From: Spirosoma montaniterrae
Lineage (GTDB): Bacteria > Bacteroidota > Bacteroidia > Cytophagales > Spirosomataceae
Assembly: GCF_001988955.1 (NCBI RefSeq)
Contig: NZ_CP014263.1
Coordinates: 744,001-808,000, forward strand
Reading direction: 5' to 3'
DNA: 64,000 nt
The number at the start of each line of letters is the position of its first letter. The stretch's first letter is position 1. Below are positions 17,098 through 26,768 of the stretch, piece after piece. The position numbers were made by a program, and so were the translations under genes. Below the pieces are notes generated by a model that saw only the letters and a program-made list of their open reading frames with translations, did no database searches and was not told the origin of the DNA.

Positions 17098-17453
17098 CAG
17101 GCAAACTGCTCGAAGTTAATAATAGGGCGTACTTCTACTGCTCCGTTATCGGCCAGTATCGGGCAACCGGCAGTCAGACCAATGGCTTCATCCAGCGTGT
17201 CGGCGTTGACAACTGCATAGCCACCAATAATTTCTTTCCCTTCGGTAAATGGGCCGTCAGTAACAATTGACTCTTGTCCACGCACTACTTTGCCGAAGGG
17301 CATCAACCCCTCGGTGCCAATGAATTTCCCCTGAGCGGCAAGCCCGGCAATCCAAACGTTCCATTTCTGCATTTCGGCCTGCATTTCCTCGGGCGATGGC
17401 TGGATAGCCGTGGCGGCTGCGTTATCGTGAAAAATCAACATAAACTTTTCCAT
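17097..17453 (-). CDS. YciI/DGPF-domain protein partnered with an ECF sigma factor
   Basis: A 118-residue YCII-related (DGPF) protein: EKFMLIFHDN strand, the helix PSPEEMQAEMQKWNVWIAGL, and the defining motif TDGPFTEGKEIIGGYAVV followed by DTLDEAIGLTAGCPIL. The family resembles muconolactone isomerase folds and is of unknown biochemical function. The stop codon TGA shares one base with the ATG of the following ECF sigma gene, so the two are translationally coupled. In other bacteria such DGPF genes are targets of the neighbouring ECF42 factor. Confidence 0.92.
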   Translation of the reverse strand: MEKFMLIFHDNAAATAIQPSPEEMQAEMQKWNVWIAGLAAQGKFIGTEGLMPFGKVVRGQESIVTDGPFTEGKEIIGGYAVVNADTLDEAIGLTAGCPILADNGAVEVRPIINFEQFA

Positions 17454-17558
17454 GACCTAAATTACTGGTTAGTTTTCGTAGCATAACAGGCTCCGTTGCC
17501 TGTTGCTTACGTATGACGAATGACACACCCCAAACCGGACAACATTTGCAAAAAATAA

Positions 17559-17597
17559 ATAAAAAAAACGCTCCCGGTCAGTTGGCCGCGAGCGTTT
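17559..17597 (-). terminator. Terminator after the left groL-tail copy
   Basis: Stem AAACGCTC (17566-17573) / GAGCGTTT (17590-17597), with extra CGG/CCG pairing inside, is followed on the minus strand by a run of eight T. The right arm reaches into the duplicated 146-bp segment (starts at 17591), which suggests that this is the original groL terminator. Confidence 0.75.
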
Positions 17598-17736
17598 ATA
17601 AATCTTGTCAATCTTCTGAATCAGGAGAATCCTGGTTCAGATTACATCATGCCGCCCATGCCACCGCCGGGGTGTGCATGACCGCCACCTGCCGGAGCCT
17701 CTTCTGGCTCGTCGGCAATCAGGCATTCGGTTGTCA
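17591..17736 (-). repeat. Left copy of a 146-bp direct repeat: groL 3' end plus trailer
   Basis: This segment matches 18703-18848 over its full length with two differences (C/T at the GGATTC/GAATTC position and a synonymous Glu codon). It holds the last 31 codons and stop of groL plus 51 bp of trailer that belongs to the GAACCAGGATT repeat family. Distance between copies is 1,112 bp, with the Rpn gene in between. Confidence 0.93.
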
Positions 17737-17755
17737 TACGCATAAAAATCAGCAT
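17642..17755 (-). pseudogene. Detached GroEL tail mini-ORF
   Basis: In the groL frame the left repeat copy is preceded by in-frame ATGs at 17755, 17743 and 17737, giving a possible 37-residue peptide that ends like GroEL ([18 protein letters not shown], then GGGMGGMM). The first start lies 14 bp past the Rpn stop codon. Most likely this is the leftover 3' end of the ancestral groL; translation is possible but unproven. Confidence 0.55.
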
Positions 17756-17768
17756 ATCAGTCCTTCCT

Positions 17769-18647
17769 TCAGTCATCCTCATGCGTTATTTGATCCTGCA
17801 CATGCCTAACAAAATCAACAGAAACGTCATTAATTTCGGCAATTATTTCCGGCTGTAACCCTTTTTGCAATGCCCTACGCACGGACTCCGTTTTAACAGC
17901 TTCAACTTCTGCTTCAATCTCTTTCTTTACATTTCGGATAGCCAGGGCATTTTTAGCCAATGTCATTTCATAATCTAATCGCTCTTCAGGAGTCATGGCC
18001 CGCTTATCCAACTCATCAATCGCCAGACGCAACCACTCCTCGTTCCAGAATTTAGGATATTGAGTAGGATCAGTAACAGTATGAAGCGTTTTCATTGTGT
18101 AAAGCAGTTTGTCGAGGTCTGATTGAATACTTGCCAGCGATTTATCAAATTTAGATAACTCTACTGTAATAATTGTAGTCTGCTCGTCAATCAATTCTCC
18201 ATGTTGGTTTTTGAGTACTGCTATGTTATGGTATTCCATGATTGTTGGAAAAATGGATTCTGCCAAAATGCCAATGCAATAAACGGTGGGCAACCCTTCA
18301 AACGCATAATCTCCTTTCTTGACTAACGTATTGAACCGATAAAGCGAATAAAATTTCATACGTTGAACAAATTCGGGATACTTGCTTAGCTGCATCTCAA
18401 CAATAAAGAAGCGTCCCTGGGCATCCTGACAAGCCAAATCATAAATACCACTTCGGCTATCCAGCGTTAAACGGCTGAGTTCGTTCGGCAAGAATTGAAT
18501 GTGTTCGATAGCTGCTTCAGACTTAATTAAGGCTTGCAATGCTGTTCGTAAAAACAAACTGTTGGCCTCGTTGCCAAAGGTTGTTTTAAATCCATAATCA
18601 GAGATAAGCGGTATAAACCGTTGCTCATCGGAATAAGTGGTTTCCAT
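17769..18647 (-). CDS. Rpn-family PD-(D/E)XK nuclease / putative transposase (copy 1)
   Basis: A 292-residue PDDEXK_2 (Rpn/YhgA-like) protein. The opening RFIPLISDYGFKTTFGNEAN and the nuclease core SRSGIYDLACQDAQGRFFIVEMQL (catalytic D and E-x-Q) are diagnostic; then FVQRMKFYSLYRFN and the charged C-terminal helices from MTPEERLDYEMTLAKNAL. Rpn proteins are DNA endonucleases that promote recombination and, in E. coli, act in phage defence with small antitoxins translated from inside the same gene; an internal Met at MTPEERL could mark an equivalent. The gene lies in a 1,112-bp unit bounded by direct repeats of the groL 3' end and is more AT-rich than groEL. Confidence 0.85.
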   Translation of the reverse strand: METTYSDEQRFIPLISDYGFKTTFGNEANSLFLRTALQALIKSEAAIEHIQFLPNELSRLTLDSRSGIYDLACQDAQGRFFIVEMQLSKYPEFVQRMKFYSLYRFNTLVKKGDYAFEGLPTVYCIGILAESIFPTIMEYHNIAVLKNQHGELIDEQTTIITVELSKFDKSLASIQSDLDKLLYTMKTLHTVTDPTQYPKFWNEEWLRLAIDELDKRAMTPEERLDYEMTLAKNALAIRNVKKEIEAEVEAVKTESVRRALQKGLQPEIIAEINDVSVDFVRHVQDQITHEDD

Positions 18648-18660
18648 AGCTCAAAGCTAC

Positions 18661-18701
18661 AAAACAAAACCCCCGCTGCCAGCACTAAGCCAGCAGCGGG
18701 G
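18661..18701 (-). terminator. Terminator after intact groL
   Basis: Stem CCCCGCTGC (18671-18679) / GCAGCGGGG (18693-18701) with a 13-nt loop, followed on the minus strand by GTTTTGTTTT. It lies between the groL trailer and the Rpn start. It is unrelated in sequence to the terminator after the left repeat copy. Confidence 0.85.
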
Positions 18702-18702
18702 A

Positions 18703-20397
<1,695 letters not shown>

Positions 20398-20400
20398 TTA

Positions 20401-20460
20401 GTGATGAGTTATGAGTGATAAGTGATGAGTAGTCATCGTTCATCACTCATCGTTTATCGT
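20401..20460. repeat. Palindrome-like repeat between groS and groL
   Basis: The sequence alternates GTGATGAGT / ATGAGTGAT and, further on, ATCACTCAT / CATCGTT, so the two halves are imperfect reverse complements. It is the same kind of sequence as the perfect palindrome at 23063-23142. It separates the two cotranscribed chaperonin genes and could form a hairpin in the mRNA. Confidence 0.65.
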
Positions 20461-20464
20461 TAAA

Positions 20465-20761
20465 TTAAAGGATTGCGAAAATGTCGGATTCACGCATGAT
20501 GAGGTACTCTTTTCCATCGACCGTGATTTCCGTGCCGGCATACTTGCCATACAACACCGTGTCACCCACCTGAACCGTCAGCGGTTCGTCTTTCTTACCA
20601 GCACCAACGGCCACAACCGTACCACGCTGGGGTTTTTCTTTGGCCGTATCGGGAATGATGATCCCGAACGAGGTTTTTTCTTCTGCCGGTGCGGCCTCTA
20701 CCAGCACCCGGTCAGCAAGCGGCTTCACGTTCACTTTAACGCTTTCCATTTCTGCTACCAT
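20465..20761 (-). CDS. groS: Co-chaperonin GroES
   Basis: A 98-residue Hsp10 protein that caps GroEL. Conserved blocks: [21 protein letters not shown], the mobile loop segment [40 protein letters not shown] and [14 protein letters not shown] start two codons into the ORF (MESVKV) is also possible, since the ORF opens [10 protein letters not shown]. It is the first gene of the groESL operon; 264 bp of non-coding sequence lies upstream with TGTCA/TGACA half-sites but no CIRCE element. Confidence 0.97.
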   Translation of the reverse strand: MVAEMESVKVNVKPLADRVLVEAAPAEEKTSFGIIIPDTAKEKPQRGTVVAVGAGKKDEPLTVQVGDTVLYGKYAGTEITVDGKEYLIMRESDIFAIL

Positions 20762-20866
20762 TGTAGTAATATGATTAAGGTTACTAACTGTTTGTGCAAT
20801 GCATTACACGACCACACGGGCGGTCTCGGTTTCGGACCCGCCAATTACTGTGCCAACCTACCAGCC

Positions 20867-20902
20867 TGTCAAAATTTCAGAATTTCATCTGACAGCTTGT
20901 CA
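20867..20902. promoter_or_regulatory. TGTCA/TGACA half-site cluster upstream of groES
   Basis: TGTCA at 20867-20871, TGACA at 20890-20894 and TGTCA at 20898-20902 form an inverted repeat TGACAgctTGTCA plus a third half-site. They lie about 110-140 bp upstream of groS and about 125 bp upstream of the divergent gene at 21026. A regulator site is possible; no known operator is matched. Confidence 0.3.
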
Positions 20903-21025
20903 ATCAACGAATTAGTGGCTTTTTATTCGGCGTATTCGTAAATTCGTCAGATAAAATTTGGTTTTTTGGCGAACTTTAGATACTTTGTCTAATCAACACG
21001 CACGTAATGCGTTCAGTTATCGACC

Positions 21026-21739
21026 ATGAGAAAATTACAGTCTGACTGGTTTACGCAAAATTGGCTGGATGCCGAGTACCAGAAATATGTCTTGTTGGCA
21101 TACCTACAGGCCGTTCGTCAGAACTTCGATGATGACAAACTGTGTCCTGATTTGCCCGATCTGCGCAATCATTATGAATCCGGCGTTCGTTTTTCGAGGG
21201 GCAAAGGTACGCTGAATGCCGCCTTTCCCAAACGCGTGGCGGGTATAACCGGCCCACCCCCGCAAATTGCCTACAAATCTGAGGTTACGGACGACGGGTA
21301 TATGGCCGAAGTAGATGCCATTCTGGACTTTGCCCTGCCCCGCTTTCAGGCCATGCTTAGCGAAGGGCAACAACGCTGGACCGATATTGTACAGACGCTC
21401 ACGCTGGCACCGGTGGGCCTGATGCCACTTCGCCCCGAAGAAGGCTACCTGCTCCTGCACGCTACCAATCAGGCCGAAACGCAGATATATTACTTCGTTG
21501 TCACGCTCTACTCCGACAACGAACCGGGCGGGCGGCTCGTGCAGCTCCGGTTTATGGAAGCCGTGCGTAAAAACTTGGCAATCACTTACGAAACTATCAA
21601 ACTCGATCTCATTCGTCGGCATCGTCACCTGCCCAACCCAGCCACATTTATGCTCGAAACCCGACGCGCTTACCCCATTCAGGAAACGCTTCTGCCCATT
21701 GCCCGGCAGTTGCTGGCAAAACAAGTGGCCCAGTCCTAA
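21026..21739 (+). CDS. Conserved hypothetical protein (Cytophagales type)
   Basis: A 237-residue soluble protein that I recognise only as a Bacteroidota conserved hypothetical. It opens SDWFTQNWLDAEYQKYVLLAYLQ, with a region containing VRFSRGKGTLNAAFPK, a strand-rich middle (GYLLLHATNQAETQIYYFVVTLY) and a helical C-terminus ending LLPIARQLLAKQ. There is no signal peptide or membrane segment, so it is probably cytoplasmic. It is transcribed away from groES and ends in a strong bidirectional terminator shared with secG. Confidence 0.75.
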   Translation: MRKLQSDWFTQNWLDAEYQKYVLLAYLQAVRQNFDDDKLCPDLPDLRNHYESGVRFSRGKGTLNAAFPKRVAGITGPPPQIAYKSEVTDDGYMAEVDAILDFALPRFQAMLSEGQQRWTDIVQTLTLAPVGLMPLRPEEGYLLLHATNQAETQIYYFVVTLYSDNEPGGRLVQLRFMEAVRKNLAITYETIKLDLIRRHRHLPNPATFMLETRRAYPIQETLLPIARQLLAKQVAQS

Positions 21740-21773
21740 CAACCCAGTGTTATACTTTCGGATTACAAACATG

Positions 21774-21808
21774 AAAAATGCCCTGAAATGTAGCTTCAGG
21801 GCATTTTT
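21774..21808. terminator. Bidirectional terminator between the hypothetical gene and secG
   Basis: A perfect 14-bp stem, AAAAATGCCCTGAA (21774-21787) with TTCAGGGCATTTTT (21795-21808), and a 7-nt loop. A-run and T-run on the two sides make it work in both directions for the convergent genes. Confidence 0.9.
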
Positions 21809-21833
21809 CATGACAAAGTCTTAACCCAAACGG

Positions 21834-22208
21834 TTACGGTTGCGAAGTCGATGTGCCGGGGGTAGTTTGCGGTGTTGCTGCACCAGCAGGAGCGCCGGGA
21901 GCCGGGGCCGTACTGGGCAGTGTCTGCGTTTGGGCGCGATTCACGTTCGCACTGTCGAAATTAGCCGTACCGGTGCGATCAACCAGAACGTAGGTTGCCA
22001 GCGACAGAACCATGACACCAATGCCGAGACCCCAGGTGATTTGTTCCAGCAGATCGGTGGTTTTCTTCACGCCCATCAGTTGGTTCGAGCCTAAGCCGCC
22101 CAACTCACCAGCCAAACCACCGCCTTTTGAATTTTGAATCAATACAACCAAAATCAGCAGAACAGTCAGAATACAAATGAGGACAATAATTGCCGTTACC
22201 ATTATCAA
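21834..22208 (-). CDS. secG: Protein-export membrane protein SecG
   Basis: A 124-residue subunit of the SecYEG translocon. Two membrane segments flank the typical cytoplasmic loop: IIVLICILTVLLILVVLIQ, then NSKGGGLAGELGGLGSNQLM, GVKKTTDLLEQITWGLG and VMVLSLATYVL. The C-terminal 45 residues are low-complexity (Pro, Ala, Thr, Gln). The start could be the first Met (22208) or the third residue Met (22202). It follows, with 21 bp spacing, a block of envelope genes (TPR-like protein, lptE, sigma-54 activator, miaB) in an order often seen in this phylum. Confidence 0.93.
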   Translation of the reverse strand: MIMVTAIIVLICILTVLLILVVLIQNSKGGGLAGELGGLGSNQLMGVKKTTDLLEQITWGLGIGVMVLSLATYVLVDRTGTANFDSANVNRAQTQTLPSTAPAPGAPAGAATPQTTPGTSTSQP

Positions 22209-22229
22209 TGTTCAGTAAGCAGTAAACAG

Positions 22230-23057
22230 TTAATCAGCACCCGCTTTTTGATTGTCGAGTTCCCTGATTTTTTCCGCAAAGTACGCTTTTTTCTGTGGAT
22301 TTTTTACCATCAATTTTTCATAGATTTCACGAGCCTTCTCCTTCTTGCCTTGTTGGGCCAGAATTTTGGCAAAACTTTCGGTCACAAAGCCGCTCCCGAC
22401 AGGTTTGTGACGCTTCGTTAAATCTTCCTGATTAAATGGTTCGTCGGGTTTTGCCCGCACGGGCGAGATGCGCGGCTCCATCTGAATAAAGTTCTCGATC
22501 AAATCAAGCTGACGCTGCCGTTCGAGGTCGGCGGGCGATAAGGCGACTTCGGCAGGTGGGGCTTCGGGAATGTCGACCAAATCGCTTTGTAGGTTCGTTT
22601 CGGTCAGTGTCGGGTCTTCCGGCATTGGCCTTGCTGGCATGGCGTCGGTGCCAAACGAACCGGGCAAACGTAGCAGCGGAAGTTTGGGTAATCCGTTGCT
22701 TAACCCTTCTTTCGATTTAAACAGAGCGTAACTCTCGTGCTGGTAATCGTCGGGAATGGCGACCTGACTGGCCGACAATTCATTGAGCTTCGTCAGCAAA
22801 TTGGCCGACCACTGAAATTCGTTATCTATCAATTTACGGAGGGCATTTCGGCTTAACGCATAAGCAGCCGCCTGTCGGATGTGGGGTACCGACTGGCTTT
22901 TCAGGTGTACTGAAGCGGCTTTAGCGGTCAGCGTATAAAGCGGTTGACAATACGGATAAGCTTGCAGACTCGCCTGCAACTGAGCAAAGTCGCCGGAAGT
23001 CAAATCATCGGGATGGGTGACCCAGTACGAAAACGTTTCTTTGTCAAGAGGCAACAT
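22230..23057 (-). CDS. Conserved hypothetical with TPR-like C-terminus
   Basis: A 275-residue cytoplasmic protein seen between lptE and secG in Cytophagales. The start MLPLDKETFSYWVTHPDDL at 23057 is chosen; the ORF extends 20 codons upstream, but those residues are encoded by the palindrome at 23063-23142. The N-terminal half is helical (FAQLQASLQAYPYCQPLYTL), the middle is Pro-rich and disordered, and the last 50 residues (FAKILAQQGKKEKAREIYEKLMVKNPQKKAYFAEKI) form one tetratricopeptide-like helix pair. No enzymatic motif. Function is unknown; the position suggests an envelope-related role. Confidence 0.8.
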   Translation of the reverse strand: MLPLDKETFSYWVTHPDDLTSGDFAQLQASLQAYPYCQPLYTLTAKAASVHLKSQSVPHIRQAAAYALSRNALRKLIDNEFQWSANLLTKLNELSASQVAIPDDYQHESYALFKSKEGLSNGLPKLPLLRLPGSFGTDAMPARPMPEDPTLTETNLQSDLVDIPEAPPAEVALSPADLERQRQLDLIENFIQMEPRISPVRAKPDEPFNQEDLTKRHKPVGSGFVTESFAKILAQQGKKEKAREIYEKLMVKNPQKKAYFAEKIRELDNQKAGAD

Positions 23058-23062
23058 AGAAT

Positions 23063-23142
23063 AGTGATGAGTTATGAGTGATGAACGATGAGTGAGTGTA
23101 AAGATGCGAAAACTCATCGTTCATCACTCATAACTCATCACT
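23063..23142. repeat. Perfect 31-bp-arm palindrome between lptE and the TPR-like gene
   Basis: Positions 23063-23093 are the exact reverse complement of 23112-23142, with an 18-nt loop. The arm is built of GTGATGAGT-like units. The inner edge lies 5 bp from the 3' end of lptE and the outer edge 5 bp from the start of the next gene, so it fills the whole intergenic space inside an operon. Confidence 0.92.
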
Positions 23143-23146
23143 GAAA

Positions 23147-23671
23147 TTACCAGTCGGCGGCTGTTTTATTGAAAATATCGAGTACGAGCTGATCCAGGAT
23201 TTTTGGTACTAAGCGGCTTTCGTTCTGACTCAGCGTCTGGTTCTGTGGAAAATCCTGATAAAATGAAAACGATTGCTCAAAGTTCTTCGTCTCGTCTTTG
23301 TTATTGTAGAATCGGGTCAGTACGGTGATTTGCAGCCGGTTAACGCCCGCCTGATCAGAGGCCGTTGGCGCAATAGCCAGCAGGTCATAACCCGTTATGT
23401 TCCCTTCCAGCACCATATCGCCGTTGAGCGGTACTACTTTCAGGTTGGTGTATCGCTGGTAATATTCTTTCAGCTTTTCGTTGAACGTCAGCGGCAGGTT
23501 GGCCGGGCCACCCGCCGTTGCCAGGGTGAAATTATTGACCGTAACCGTTTTAATATCCGGCGAAAGGGTGGTGCCGGTGAAAGAATACACTCCGCAGGAC
23601 GTCAGAGTGAAAAGTGAAAAGTTAATAGTGAAAAGTGCAGTTAGAAGCCGCTTTATCCGAACATTTTTCAT
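23147..23671 (-). CDS. lptE: LptE-type LPS assembly lipoprotein
   Basis: A 174-residue lipoprotein of the Bacteroidota LptE family: lipobox LTSC, then GVYSFTGTTLSPDIKTVTV, LPLTFNEKLKEYYQRYTNLKVV and VLEGNITGYDL. LptE plugs LptD and delivers lipopolysaccharide to the outer surface. The ATG at 23671 is preferred; the ORF stays open to 23719, but the added 16 residues are repeat-derived. The signal peptide itself (LFTINFSLFTLTSC) is encoded within an arm of a palindrome whose other arm abuts the start codon. It sits between the sigma-54 activator gene and the TPR-like gene. Confidence 0.88.
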   Translation of the reverse strand: MKNVRIKRLLTALFTINFSLFTLTSCGVYSFTGTTLSPDIKTVTVNNFTLATAGGPANLPLTFNEKLKEYYQRYTNLKVVPLNGDMVLEGNITGYDLLAIAPTASDQAGVNRLQITVLTRFYNNKDETKNFEQSFSFYQDFPQNQTLSQNESRLVPKILDQLVLDIFNKTAADW

Positions 23672-23693
23672 TATTAACTTTTCACTTTTCACT
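23606..23693. repeat. Hairpin enclosing the lptE start codon
   Basis: A perfect 22-bp inverted repeat, 23606-23627 with 23672-23693, composed of TTTTCACTTTTCACT-type units. The 44-nt loop contains the lptE start codon and its first codons. One arm is the 5' leader and the other encodes residues 15-22 of the signal peptide. Confidence 0.88.
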
Positions 23694-23699
23694 ATCAAC

Positions 23700-25058
23700 C
23701 TATTCTTCATCAATTTCATACTGCTTAATTTTCCGGTATAACGTGCGTTCGGAGATGCCGAGTGCCTGGGCCGCGTATTTTCGTTTGTTGTTGTTACGCC
23801 GGAGAGCTTTTAGAATCATCTCCTTCTCCTGTCGTTCGAGCGAGAGCGAATCATCGTCTTCGGTTTCGTGCGTTACGTCTTCTACTGTTACGTCGTTGAT
23901 ATCGCCGTCAACATCATCGAAAAGTTGAACGGGCGGATGACTGCCATACGTTTCAGAAGGCGGTGTTGCGGGTCGGGTGGGCATGTCGGGCCGGGTCGAA
24001 CCGTTCAGGGCGGGCAAGTAGCGCGTTCCATCGTCGGGGAGCGGCCCTGTTTCGGGTGGAATTGATTCAAACAGGTCGCGGTTGTTGTGCAGAAGCTGCC
24101 GCCCATCCTGCTCATTCGCCAGCACGTCGCGCACCAAACGCTTCAGGTCGTTCATGTCCCGGCGCATATCGAACAGCACTTTGTAGAGTAATTCCCGCTC
24201 CGACAAACTCTCCGCGTTGCCTGCGTTATGCGGAAACACCGCCAGCGACCGCCCCGGTTGCTGCGACTGCGGCAGGTATTTTGCCAGCACGTCGGTTTCG
24301 ATAGGCTTGTTCTGTTCTGATTCCAGAATCGACACCTGCTCGGCAATGTTTTTCAACTGACGGATATTGCCCGGAAACGGAAAACTGATCAGCAGATTTT
24401 TGGCTCCTTCGGTCAGTTGGAGCGGCTTGATGCGATAACGTTCGGCAAAATCGGTCGTAAACTTCCGAAACAGCAGTTCTATGTCGGTGCCGCGTTCGCG
24501 CAGGGGGGGTACGTAGATAGGTACTGTATTGAGCCGGTAGTACAAATCTTCGCGGAATCGCCCTTTTTCGACCGCATCCAGCAGATTTACGTTCGTAGCG
24601 GCCACTACGCGCACGTCGGTTTTTTGCACTTTCGAGGAGCCAACCCGGATAAACTCGCCATTTTCGAGTACGCGCAGGAGCCGGGCCTGCGTTCCCATTG
24701 GCATTTCGCCAATTTCGTCCAAGAAGATGGTGCCGCCGTTGGTGGTCTCGAAATAGCCCTTGCGCGAGTCAACGGCCCCCGTAAACGACCCTTTCTCGTG
24801 GCCGAACAGTTCCGAATCAATCGTACCTTCGGGAATGGCCCCGCAGTTGATGGCAATAAACTGACCGTGTTTGCGGGTACTCAGGCTGTGGATAATTTTG
24901 GAAAACGACTCTTTCCCACTACCACTTTCGCCCGTTATCAGTACCGTCAGGTCAGTAGCAGCCACCTGCATCGCTACGTTGATGGCGTAGTTCAAGGCAG
25001 GCGCATTGCCGATAATCCCGAAGCGTTGCTTGACAGATTGGATTTCCTGTAAATTCAT
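23700..25058 (-). CDS. Sigma-54-dependent transcriptional activator without a receiver domain
   Basis: A 452-residue NtrC-family activator. It begins directly with the AAA+ domain: [15 protein letters not shown], Walker [10 protein letters not shown], the sigma-54 loop [19 protein letters not shown] (Walker B) and [10 protein letters not shown]. The C-terminal Fis-type helix-turn-helix is [40 protein letters not shown] Pro- and Thr-rich linker joins them. The missing receiver domain means it is probably controlled by abundance or by a partner. The start at 25058 overlaps the miaB stop (ATGA), so it is translated from the miaB transcript. Target promoters are not visible here. Confidence 0.93.
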   Translation of the reverse strand: MNLQEIQSVKQRFGIIGNAPALNYAINVAMQVAATDLTVLITGESGSGKESFSKIIHSLSTRKHGQFIAINCGAIPEGTIDSELFGHEKGSFTGAVDSRKGYFETTNGGTIFLDEIGEMPMGTQARLLRVLENGEFIRVGSSKVQKTDVRVVAATNVNLLDAVEKGRFREDLYYRLNTVPIYVPPLRERGTDIELLFRKFTTDFAERYRIKPLQLTEGAKNLLISFPFPGNIRQLKNIAEQVSILESEQNKPIETDVLAKYLPQSQQPGRSLAVFPHNAGNAESLSERELLYKVLFDMRRDMNDLKRLVRDVLANEQDGRQLLHNNRDLFESIPPETGPLPDDGTRYLPALNGSTRPDMPTRPATPPSETYGSHPPVQLFDDVDGDINDVTVEDVTHETEDDDSLSLERQEKEMILKALRRNNNKRKYAAQALGISERTLYRKIKQYEIDEE

Positions 25059-26542
25059 ATCACTGTTCCTCGCAGTGTAGCCGACGTACATTCAGTAACT
25101 AACACGTTCACGTACTGACCTTTCCGGTGGTTGCCGCCTGGGAAAACCACCATCTTGTTCTGATCGTTGCGACCGCAGAGTTCAGCGTCGGAACGCTTCG
25201 ATGGGCCTTCGATCAATACGCGCTGTACCTGCCCGATGTGGCGTTGATTGCGTGCGGCTGAGTGTTCGAGTTGTTTAGCGATGATCTCGTTCAGCCGCCG
25301 TTTTTTCACGTCTTCAGGTATGTCGTCTGGATATTTTTTAGCTGCCAGCGTGCCGGGCCGCTCCGAATAGGCAAACATATACGCATAGTCATAGCGCACG
25401 TAGTCCATCAACGAAAGCGACTCCTGATGTTCATCTTCTGTTTCGGTGCAGAAGCCCGAAATCATGTCGGTCGAGATACCACAGTCTTCGCCCAGAACCT
25501 CGCGAATCCGGTCGATTTTGCCTATATACCACTCACGGTCGTAGGTGCGATTCATCAGCTTCAGCACCCGACTATTACCGCTTTGGGCGGGTAGGTGGAT
25601 GTAGTTGCAGATGTTGTCGTACTGTGCCATCGTGTACAACACCTCGTCGGTAATGTCTTTCGGGTGCGAGGTACTGAACCGAACCCGCAAATCAGGATGA
25701 ATCTGCGCCACCAGTTCAAGAAGACCAGCGAAAGTGACCCCACCCCCCAGCCCCTCCCCGTTAGGGAGGGGGGCAAACCATCCGGATTCTTCCCCCCTCC
25801 CTAACGGGGAGGGGCTGGGGGTGGGGTGCCATTTATACGAGTCCACGTTCTGCCCGAGGAGCGTAACTTCGCGATAACCCTGATTGAACAAATCGGTGCA
25901 TTCGCGCACGATGCTGTGCGGATCACGGCTGCGTTCGCGGCCCCGCGTGAACGGCACCACGCAGAAACTGCACATGTTGTCGCAGCCGCGCATGATGGAA
26001 ACAAAAGCAGTTACGCCGTTGGAATTCAGTCGGATAGGCGAAATGTCGGCGTAGGTTTCTTCTCGTGAGAGAAACACGTTTACGGCTTTATGTCCCGACT
26101 CTGCTTCTTCAACCAATTTCGGAATGTCGCGATAAGCATCGGGACCGGCCACAATGTCTACCACTTTTTCTTCTTCAAGAAGCTTGGTTTTCAGCCGTTC
26201 GGCCATGCAGCCGAGCATGCCTACGAGCAGTTCGGGTTTTTGCCGTTTCAGCGCGTTGAGGTGTTTGAGCCGGTTTCTGACTTTCTGCTCGGCATTGTCG
26301 CGAATGGCGCAGGTATTCAGAAAAATCAGGTCGGCGTCGTCGGCAGAAGAGGTGGTAGCAAACCCGGCATTACGCATCACAGCAGCTACTATCTCGCTGT
26401 CGGCGAAATTCATCTGGCATCCGTAGCTTTCGATGTAGAGCCGTTTTTTGCCCACCGCCAGTTCCTCTTCAGAAGTGCGGGGTGCATCAACGTTCTCCTT
26501 ATCAGCCGGTTGCAATATGGTCAGTTCAGAAATGAGCGTCAT
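25055..26542 (-). CDS. miaB: tRNA-2-methylthio-N6-dimethylallyladenosine synthase MiaB
   Basis: A 495-residue radical-SAM methylthiotransferase acting on A37 of tRNAs. The auxiliary cluster cysteines are in [26 protein letters not shown] and MLGCMAERL; the radical SAM triad is [19 protein letters not shown]; the C-terminal TRAM domain includes [19 protein letters not shown]. Between residues about 238 and 269 lies an insertion ([14 protein letters not shown], then [11 protein letters not shown]) where other MiaB proteins have a short loop after GQNVDSYKW; it is encoded by a 94-bp palindrome. The reading frame is intact on both sides, so the enzyme is probably active. Confidence 0.96.
   Translation of the reverse strand: MTLISELTILQPADKENVDAPRTSEEELAVGKKRLYIESYGCQMNFADSEIVAAVMRNAGFATTSSADDADLIFLNTCAIRDNAEQKVRNRLKHLNALKRQKPELLVGMLGCMAERLKTKLLEEEKVVDIVAGPDAYRDIPKLVEEAESGHKAVNVFLSREETYADISPIRLNSNGVTAFVSIMRGCDNMCSFCVVPFTRGRERSRDPHSIVRECTDLFNQGYREVTLLGQNVDSYKWHPTPSPSPLGRGEESGWFAPLPNGEGLGGGVTFAGLLELVAQIHPDLRVRFSTSHPKDITDEVLYTMAQYDNICNYIHLPAQSGNSRVLKLMNRTYDREWYIGKIDRIREVLGEDCGISTDMISGFCTETEDEHQESLSLMDYVRYDYAYMFAYSERPGTLAAKKYPDDIPEDVKKRRLNEIIAKQLEHSAARNQRHIGQVQRVLIEGPSKRSDAELCGRNDQNKMVVFPGGNHRKGQYVNVLVTECTSATLRGTVI
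25736..25829. repeat. 94-bp palindromic element inserted in frame in miaB
   Basis: Left arm 25736-25773 and right arm 25792-25829 are reverse complements apart from one base in a C-run. Cores are CAGCCCCTCCCCGTTAGGG and CCCTAACGGGGAGGGGCTG. The 18-nt centre is unpaired. Translation gives about 31 extra residues in MiaB. It resembles the PSPxGEG-coding repeat in clpB. Confidence 0.9.
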
Positions 26543-26562
26543 CGTCTATAAAAAATAGAACG

Positions 26563-26570
26563 CAAAATTA
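26563..26570 (-). promoter_or_regulatory. Candidate -7 element for miaB
   Basis: On the minus strand TAATTTTG matches the Bacteroidota -7 consensus TAnnTTTG, 20 bp upstream of the miaB start. No good -33 TTG is seen at the usual spacing. Confidence 0.35.
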
Positions 26571-26768
26571 CGAAGAATAGCAAGAAATGCTGTCATTTTG
26601 GCAGGAAATACCCGTTAAAATTGCTTAATTATAATGATGCGTTAAACTACAACAGCTTACGGTAAACAGTCGAGATGCACACTCTTATATTTTGCTTTCT
26701 TTATCTGCACCGGTTGAGAAAGATGACCGCATGGATGGGAACGAGCAATAAAAGCCTGTCATGGGGGG

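Noticed and set aside
17513..17809. 98-residue plus-strand ORF over the groL-tail copy
   Set aside because: It is the antisense reading of the repeat; the same peptide appears at the other copy, so it reflects duplicated DNA and not a gene.
20762..21025. CIRCE/HrcA operator upstream of groES
   Set aside because: The TTAGCACTC-N9-GAGTGCTAA pattern is absent.
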